This document shows, piece after piece, positions 63,301 to 64,000 of a stretch of DNA of 64,000 bases. The stretch is from Castor canadensis. Taxonomy: Eukaryota; Chordata; Mammalia; Rodentia; Castoridae. A model generated the notes under the pieces. That model was not told where the DNA came from. It saw only the letters and a program-made list of their open reading frames with translations, and did no database searches. The stretch's first letter is position 1. Every line of letters starts with the position of its first letter. A program made the translations under genes and the position numbers. Location of the stretch: NCBI RefSeq assembly GCF_047511655.1, contig NC_133398.1, forward strand, positions 51,155,638-51,219,637, in the 5' to 3' direction.

Positions 63301-63550
63301 GCCTAGAGCAATGGAGAAGGGTTCCTCAGTTCTAGATACAAAAACATACTCTAACTCAGAATAAGGCAAAGTGTAGACTCAGCAACAGCATGAGGCCCAG
63401 GGGAGAGCAAATCAGGGCAGACGTCCCAACCTGCTGGTTCTTCTCTACTAACAGTTGAAGCTTGTTCATAATGTCTTCAGCCTCCGTAGCCTCAATAATG
63501 CCAGCACTGAACGCTGATGTACACACACAGCTAAGGGTGTAGGCGAGGAC
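24208..63550 (-). CDS. FOCAD: FOCAD (focadhesin), last 15 coding exons
   Basis: Focadhesin is a large alpha-helical repeat protein (about 1800 residues in human) found at focal adhesions and needed for stability of the cytoplasmic SKI RNA-helicase complex. This window holds its C-terminal third. The 15 exons are 63431-63550, 60386-60508, 59852-59929, 59136-59207, 57712-57814, 55833-55913, 41803-41931, 39924-40039, 37224-37484, 36469-36558, 33092-33269, 31404-31501, 28559-28810, 26460-26535 and 24208-24281. They sum to 1851 bases (616 residues plus stop) with every splice phase agreeing, so the gene looks intact here. All introns are GT-AG except 41932-55832 (GC-AG). Recognition rests on strong similarity to the human protein as I know it, including the terminal RAYGW. 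Synteny with HACD4 agrees. Confidence 0.97.
24282..26459 (-). other. FOCAD: FOCAD last intron
   Basis: Contains one SINE (24523-24835) and otherwise unassigned AT-rich sequence. Confidence 0.8.
24523..24835 (+). mobile_element. Composite SINE, sense to + strand
   Basis: Three-part structure: 'tgggtatagtggttcatacc', 'aggtgcagtggcatgagtct', then 'gcctgcaagtgtgaggcccc' and an A-rich tail. Confidence 0.85.
26460..26535 (-). CDS. FOCAD: FOCAD penultimate coding exon
   Basis: Acceptor 'aactctag', donor AAAG|GTATTA. Encodes [20 protein letters not shown] followed by KDIFK and one base of a split Ala codon. 76 bases. Confidence 0.95.
26536..28558 (-). other. FOCAD: FOCAD intron
   Basis: About 2 kb with no clear repeat or gene. 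Short open frames here have no support. Confidence 0.7.
28559..28810 (-). CDS. FOCAD: FOCAD coding exon (84 codons)
   Basis: Phase 0-0, 252 bases. Encodes [20 protein letters not shown] ... [10 protein letters not shown] ... [12 protein letters not shown]-richer than its surroundings. Acceptor 'tccactgcag', donor AAG|GTGAGG. Confidence 0.97.
29428..30085 (+). mobile_element. Young L1 3' end, sense to + strand
   Basis: End of ORF2 ([20 protein letters not shown] and following, 29428-29589), then the 3' UTR. The UTR includes a G-rich polypurine block at about 29958-30025 ('gggggagtgggagggggtgg'), the same block found inverted at 12560 and 49240. A poly(A) tail follows at about 30076-30090. The polyadenylation motif 'aataataaaag' precedes the tail. 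Confidence 0.88.
30091..30150 (+). mobile_element. B1/7SL-like SINE scrap
   Basis: 'gttcaagaccagcctgggca' and 'acatagtgggacctcat' then an A-rich end: the 3' part of a 7SL-derived SINE directly after the L1 tail. Confidence 0.7.
30967..31320 (+). mobile_element. MaLR-type LTR (MST/MLT-like)
   Basis: Starts 'tgctattgtttggactttga', ends 'aaagctgactaacaca', with 'tccaaaactgtgagccaaa' near 31230. These are hallmarks of ancient ERVL-MaLR LTRs. The subfamily is not assigned. Confidence 0.65.
31404..31501 (-). CDS. FOCAD: FOCAD coding exon
   Basis: 98 bases (2 + 32 codons). Encodes [20 protein letters not shown] then [12 protein letters not shown]. Donor GAG|GTATAA, acceptor 'tatttcag'. Confidence 0.96.
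31502..33091 (-). other. FOCAD: FOCAD intron
   Basis: About 1.6 kb of unassigned sequence. I see no repeat or gene. Confidence 0.65.
33092..33269 (-). CDS. FOCAD: FOCAD coding exon
   Basis: 178 bases (59 codons + 1). Encodes [20 protein letters not shown] ... [10 protein letters not shown] ... [12 protein letters not shown]. Acceptor 'tttttgcag', donor ACAG|GTAAGG. Helical-repeat content. Confidence 0.97.
33562..34878. mobile_element. Possible ancient hAT-type DNA transposon
   Basis: The left end 'cagttttcaaaatgtgg' and right end '(c)tgagaccaaaacatttgagaactt' are approximate inverted complements and resemble the terminal sequences of Charlie-like hAT elements. About 1.3 kb with broken open frames inside (34072-34296). 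No transposase motif is readable. Confidence 0.4.
34905..35050 (-). mobile_element. MIR SINE fragment
   Basis: + strand reads 'gaagaaactgaagtacagag' and 'taagtaacttgcttagggtc', the reverse complement of the MIR core. Confidence 0.75.
35290..35520 (-). mobile_element. MIR SINE fragment
   Basis: 'acagatggagaaactaaggc' and 'accaaggtcacattgttagt' match the antisense MIR core. A second MIR 250 bp from the first. Confidence 0.75.
35583..35752. mobile_element. MER5-like hAT nonautonomous element
   Basis: Ends 'cagtgactctcaacctt' and 'ctttgagaaccactac' form the inverted termini typical of MER5/Charlie elements. About 170 bp. Confidence 0.75.
36469..36558 (-). CDS. FOCAD: FOCAD coding exon (30 codons)
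   Basis: Phase 0-0, 90 bases. Encodes [20 protein letters not shown] then [10 protein letters not shown]. Acceptor 'tttaccag', donor AAG|GTAATA. Confidence 0.96.
36559..37223 (-). other. FOCAD: FOCAD intron, no repeats seen
   Basis: 665 bp GT-AG intron with unassigned sequence. Confidence 0.8.
37224..37484 (-). CDS. FOCAD: FOCAD coding exon (87 codons)
   Basis: Phase 0-0, 261 bases. Starts [20 protein letters not shown], continues [20 protein letters not shown] and ends [11 protein letters not shown]. Longest FOCAD exon in the window. Acceptor 'aacttccag', donor CGG|GTAAGG. Confidence 0.97.
38600..38815 (+). mobile_element. Old L1 3' end
   Basis: 'aatggtcatttcacagtatg' followed by 'taactcaataaagctgttt' resembles the end of old mammalian L1 3' UTRs, as at 45720-45925. 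Confidence 0.55.
39245..39316 (-). mobile_element. ID-like SINE fragment, antisense
   Basis: 'gcttgctgggtagacactct' and 'accatttgagctatgtccca' are the reverse of the tRNA-like SINE box. Confidence 0.7.
39924..40039 (-). CDS. FOCAD: FOCAD coding exon
   Basis: 116 bases (2 + 38 codons). Encodes [20 protein letters not shown] then [18 protein letters not shown]. Acceptor 'ctctttcag', donor AGT|GTATGT (a T, not G, at exon -1). Confidence 0.95.
40660..40742 (-). mobile_element. ID-like SINE, antisense
   Basis: T-run then 'actaggcaagtggtctacca' and 'ctaagccacattccagtcct'. Confidence 0.75.
41010..41471 (+). mobile_element. MLT1-like MaLR LTR
   Basis: 'gcagaataatggcctccaat', 'cttgagttgggagactatcc', and end 'tttgagccactaagtgtgtg' plus 'gaaaactaatgca' are typical of this ancient LTR. 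Confidence 0.7.
41803..41931 (-). CDS. FOCAD: FOCAD coding exon
   Basis: 129 bases (2 + 42 codons + 1). Encodes [20 protein letters not shown] then [20 protein letters not shown]. Acceptor 'ttgttacag' follows a GC-donor intron. Donor TTTG|GTAAGT. Confidence 0.96.
42515..43545 (+). mobile_element. L1 3' end (ORF2 tail and 3' UTR)
   Basis: 'tggtgaggatgtggcaaaat' begins the last part of ORF2. The open stretch 42659-42940 includes [16 protein letters not shown] and [16 protein letters not shown] 3' UTR with a GGGA-rich tract near 43300 and a tail near 43530 follows. Different subfamily from the young L1s. Confidence 0.85.
44547..44643 (+). mobile_element. ID-like SINE inside old L1
   Basis: 'ggggctagaggtgtagctca' to 'ccctgagttcaaacctcagt' plus an A-rich tail. 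A nearly complete tRNA-like monomer. Confidence 0.88.
45018..45145 (+). mobile_element. B1-like SINE inside old L1
   Basis: 'gcagggtatggtggtacatg', 'ttttggaggctgaggttgga' and 'gtcagcctggaattcatagc' then a (AAAAC)-rich tail. No tRNA-like part is attached. Confidence 0.85.
46805..46960 (-). mobile_element. L2-like fragment
   Basis: 'aaatttattgagtatctatt' 'aggtatcaaggactgttcc' resembles the reverse complement of the L2 3' end. Confidence 0.5.
48357..48386. repeat. (CA)n microsatellite
   Basis: About 14 CA units. Confidence 0.95.
48613..48915 (+). mobile_element. Composite SINE, sense to + strand
   Basis: 'aggctaggcatcatgataca', 'aaaagctaggcatggtagta' and 'ttgagttcaaacaccactac' mark the three parts. 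Its tail runs directly into the GA satellite. Confidence 0.82.
48920..49128. repeat. GA/GGAA-rich polypurine satellite
   Basis: About 210 bases of almost pure purine on the + strand, built from GAGA, GGAA and GGGA units. It probably grew from the A-rich tail of the adjacent SINE. Confidence 0.95.
49169..49305 (-). mobile_element. Very short L1 insertion with 13 bp target duplication
   Basis: About 95 bases of the young L1 3' end (49199-49292), antisense, including 'attcatatgtgcatacaagg' and the C-rich block. It is flanked by AAAAAGATGTTTA at 49169-49181 and 49293-49305, a clear target-site duplication. Confidence 0.9.
49727..49918 (-). mobile_element. Composite SINE, antisense
   Basis: T-rich tract, 'ctggggcttgaactcagggc', a linker with 'agatagggtctcacaatctg', and 'ctcctgagtagctaggatta'. 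The whole element is in reverse order. Confidence 0.88.
50585..50665 (-). mobile_element. ID-like SINE, antisense
   Basis: T-run then 'tgccgaggatggaacccatg' and 'ctcaaccactgagtccc'. Confidence 0.7.
50800..51300 (+). mobile_element. Probable old L1 3' UTR piece
   Basis: 'gaggaattgtttcagattga' 'agagacatgataaggaagtc' and 'gcaacttt(c)ctgtaag' resemble the end region of old mammalian L1 elements. Confidence 0.5.
51411..51705 (+). mobile_element. Composite SINE, sense to + strand
   Basis: 'gcctgggcacgatggctcac', 'gctcagtgtggtggtatgtg' and 'ggttgtagctcaagtgatag' to 'ccctgagttcaatcagaac'. Confidence 0.87.
51840..51965 (-). mobile_element. MIR SINE fragment
   Basis: 'cattgaggctcagggacaca' and 'atgaactcaagcagtctggc' in antisense MIR order. 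Confidence 0.6.
52248..52345 (+). mobile_element. ID-like SINE monomer
   Basis: 'gggctagcagagtggctcaa' to 'ccctgagttcaaaccccagt' plus a tail. One of the least decayed copies. Confidence 0.9.
52350..55832 (-). other. FOCAD: Repeat-poor part of the FOCAD 13.9 kb intron
   Basis: Apart from scattered AT-rich tracts I recognise no repeat here. The 53.6-54.6 kb part is compositionally complex and is reported as a candidate conserved element. Confidence 0.5.
55833..55913 (-). CDS. FOCAD: FOCAD coding exon with GC donor
   Basis: 81 bases (2 + 26 codons + 1). Encodes [20 protein letters not shown] then ITGGKK. Acceptor 'gtctccacag'. Its donor is GC (see the intron 41932-55832). Confidence 0.94.
55914..57711 (-). 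other. FOCAD: FOCAD intron
   Basis: A MIR-like fragment lies at 57490-57665. The rest is unassigned AT-rich sequence. Confidence 0.7.
57490..57665 (+). mobile_element. MIR SINE fragment
   Basis: 'gtaaccttgtataagtcagg' and 'ccccatttctctcggatata' match the MIR core in sense. Confidence 0.6.
57712..57814 (-). CDS. FOCAD: FOCAD coding exon
   Basis: 103 bases (34 codons + 1). Encodes [20 protein letters not shown] then [14 protein letters not shown]. Acceptor 'catctgtag', donor TCTG|GTAAGA. Confidence 0.96.
57815..59135 (-). other. FOCAD: FOCAD intron
   Basis: Contains a SINE monomer at 58868-58958. The rest is unassigned. Confidence 0.75.
58868..58958 (+). mobile_element. ID-like SINE monomer
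   Basis: 'ggagacatagctcagcggtt' to 'gaccctgggttctagcac' and a short A-run. Confidence 0.8.
59136..59207 (-). CDS. FOCAD: FOCAD coding exon (24 codons)
   Basis: Phase 0-0. Encodes [20 protein letters not shown] then TLTQ. Acceptor 'attttttcag', donor CAA|GTGAGA. Confidence 0.95.
59208..59851 (-). other. FOCAD: FOCAD intron, no repeats seen
   Basis: 644 bp of AT-rich sequence. Two open frames of about 70 codons have no support. Confidence 0.75.
59852..59929 (-). CDS. FOCAD: FOCAD coding exon (26 codons)
   Basis: Phase 0-0. Encodes [20 protein letters not shown] then EGDAMQ. Acceptor 'tgttttcag', donor CAG|GTAAAG. Confidence 0.96.
59930..60385 (-). other. FOCAD: FOCAD intron, no repeats seen
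   Basis: 456 bp of AT-rich sequence. Confidence 0.8.
60386..60508 (-). CDS. FOCAD: FOCAD coding exon (41 codons)
   Basis: Phase 0-0. Encodes [20 protein letters not shown] then [20 protein letters not shown] and E. Acceptor 'cttataccag', donor GAG|GTAGAG. Confidence 0.97.
61068..61142 (-). mobile_element. ID-like SINE, antisense
   Basis: T-run then 'aggcaggtgctctactgctt' and 'aagccacacctctagtcct'. Confidence 0.75.
61145..61480 (-). mobile_element. Old L1-like piece, antisense
   Basis: 'ttcacttagcataatgtctt' and 'caaggttcatccatactata' resemble antisense old L1 sequence next to the ORF2 end. Confidence 0.6.
61570..62075 (-). pseudogene. Possible gag remnant of the class II ERV
   Basis: Two overlapping open frames in different phases (62071-61796 and 61874-61569) follow the leader. 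The first has an acidic stretch ([14 protein letters not shown]), and the second a SPLQAALQ segment of the kind seen just before capsid in betaretroviral Gag. No zinc knuckle or capsid motif is readable. Weak call. Confidence 0.4.
62392..62409 (-). promoter_or_regulatory. Primer-binding site, tRNA-Lys3 type
   Basis: In sense TGGCACCCGAACAGGGAC, 17 of 18 bases as in the tRNA-Lys3 site (one G to A change, which may be CpG decay). Confidence 0.85.
62417..63160 (-). repeat. LTR of the class II ERV
   Basis: In sense begins TGTGGGGAGTG. A TATA box (TATAAAAG) is at 62915-62922 and the end is near GCTCA at 62417, just before the PBS. The left boundary is uncertain by a few bases, since the 7-base gap to the PBS is longer than usual. 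No second LTR is seen. Confidence 0.7.
62605..62790 (-). repeat. Tandem repeat in the LTR, ~40-60 bp units
   Basis: In sense the unit 'atggg(a/g)cagtgcaagtctgag' followed by '...gactttaa' occurs about three times. It creates a spurious 65-residue repetitive open frame. Confidence 0.8.
63431..63550 (-). CDS. FOCAD: FOCAD coding exon (40 codons), most 5' in the window
   Basis: Phase 0-0. Encodes [20 protein letters not shown] then [20 protein letters not shown]. Acceptor 'tttcatctcag', donor CAG|GTTGGG. Confidence 0.97.
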
Positions 63551-64000
63551 CTGAGATGAAATCACAGCAGAAAAATTTTTCTTCATGATGCAAGACCAAA
63601 GAACATGGCTTGGTTGACTATCAAACTTCTCCCCAGAATATGAACTGAGTTCAAATGCATTTACCACAGATCAAGCACTGTTTTGCTGCCTGATCTGTAT
63701 TAGTGTATTTCCTAACAGTGTCAGGATGGGTATCATTATTCCTACTTCTTAGATAAAGATTTGAGGCTCAATTGCATATAGCTGTCAGATAAAAGCAAGA
63801 TTCAAATCCACATCTTCAGACTCTCAATAAAAAAGTTTCCTCACCACATTATGCCACAGCATAGCATCCGTCAAAAGAAGAAAAGAAATTTTTCACTAGC
63901 AGTGGATGCTATTGATTGCCATGAAAGCCATCCATGGCCCAACAGGAAGTTCAAAAAAGTGATACACATCTATGTTAAGATTCCCTGGAAAAACTGTGGA
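63551..64000 (-). other. FOCAD: FOCAD intron (part)
   Basis: Leads to the next FOCAD exon outside the window. An antisense MIR-like fragment lies at 63700-63830 ('tagataaagatttgaggctc'). Confidence 0.75.

Larger units (their letters stand above)
60509..63430 (-). other. FOCAD: FOCAD intron carrying a class II ERV fragment
   Basis: Holds an antisense SINE (61068-61142), an old L1 piece (61145-61480) and a betaretrovirus-type ERV fragment (about 61570-63160). Confidence 0.85.

Noticed and set aside
24208-64000. miR-491, which lies within human FOCAD
   Set aside because: In human it is in an intron of the 5' half of the gene. This window holds only 3' exons, and I saw no matching hairpin.
1-64000. 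CRISPR arrays, bacterial operons or phage
   Set aside because: Tandem and dispersed repeats are all of eukaryotic retroposon or microsatellite type, and genes are spliced.

Overview
This is a mammalian nuclear genomic window, AT-rich and dense in retroposons. Composite 7SL/tRNA-type SINEs with an ID-like box and a 'ccctgagttcaaaccc' core, together with a young L1 whose 3' end is a C/G-rich polypurine block, point to a rodent, most likely the beaver / kangaroo-rat / pocket-gopher group. I infer the species from repeat style only.

Host genes: two genes lie tail to tail. Bases 1-10396 (+ strand) hold the last two coding exons of HACD4 (3-hydroxyacyl-CoA dehydratase 4), ending in a dilysine-type ER retrieval tail. 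Bases 24208-63550 (- strand) hold the last 15 coding exons of FOCAD (focadhesin), 1851 coding bases in one consistent frame to the stop at 24208-24210. The rest of FOCAD lies to the right of the window. HACD4 and FOCAD are also adjacent and convergent in human 9p21, so the synteny supports both calls. One FOCAD intron (41932-55832) has a GC instead of a GT donor.

Between the two 3' ends sits a 7480 bp class I (gammaretrovirus-type) endogenous provirus on the - strand, 15078-22557. It has two 678 bp LTRs differing at only 5 sites, a 4 bp target duplication (GATG), a tRNA-Gln primer-binding site and a polypurine tract. Its gag-pol-env region is badly damaged: stop codons, frameshifts, long A-runs, and a deletion that removes the end of gag, all of protease and the start of RT. 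The young LTRs and the decayed coding region do not match in apparent age, which suggests that an already broken copy was mobilised in trans. An ATG-started, membrane-anchor-like leader is in frame upstream of gag. A second, class II (betaretrovirus-type) ERV fragment with a tRNA-Lys3 primer-binding site lies at about 61570-63160 inside a FOCAD intron.

Other contents: an old L1 (about 6.06-9.53 kb) in the last HACD4 intron; several L1 3' ends; an inverted repeat of about 160 bp at about 93% identity (11803-11960 / 14344-14504) around a 2.4 kb core; MaLR-type LTRs; MIR, L2 and MER5-type fossils; about 20 SINEs; and a GA-rich satellite. There are no bacterial-type genes, CRISPR arrays or confident ncRNA genes. 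Most long open frames are chance or lie in transposons.
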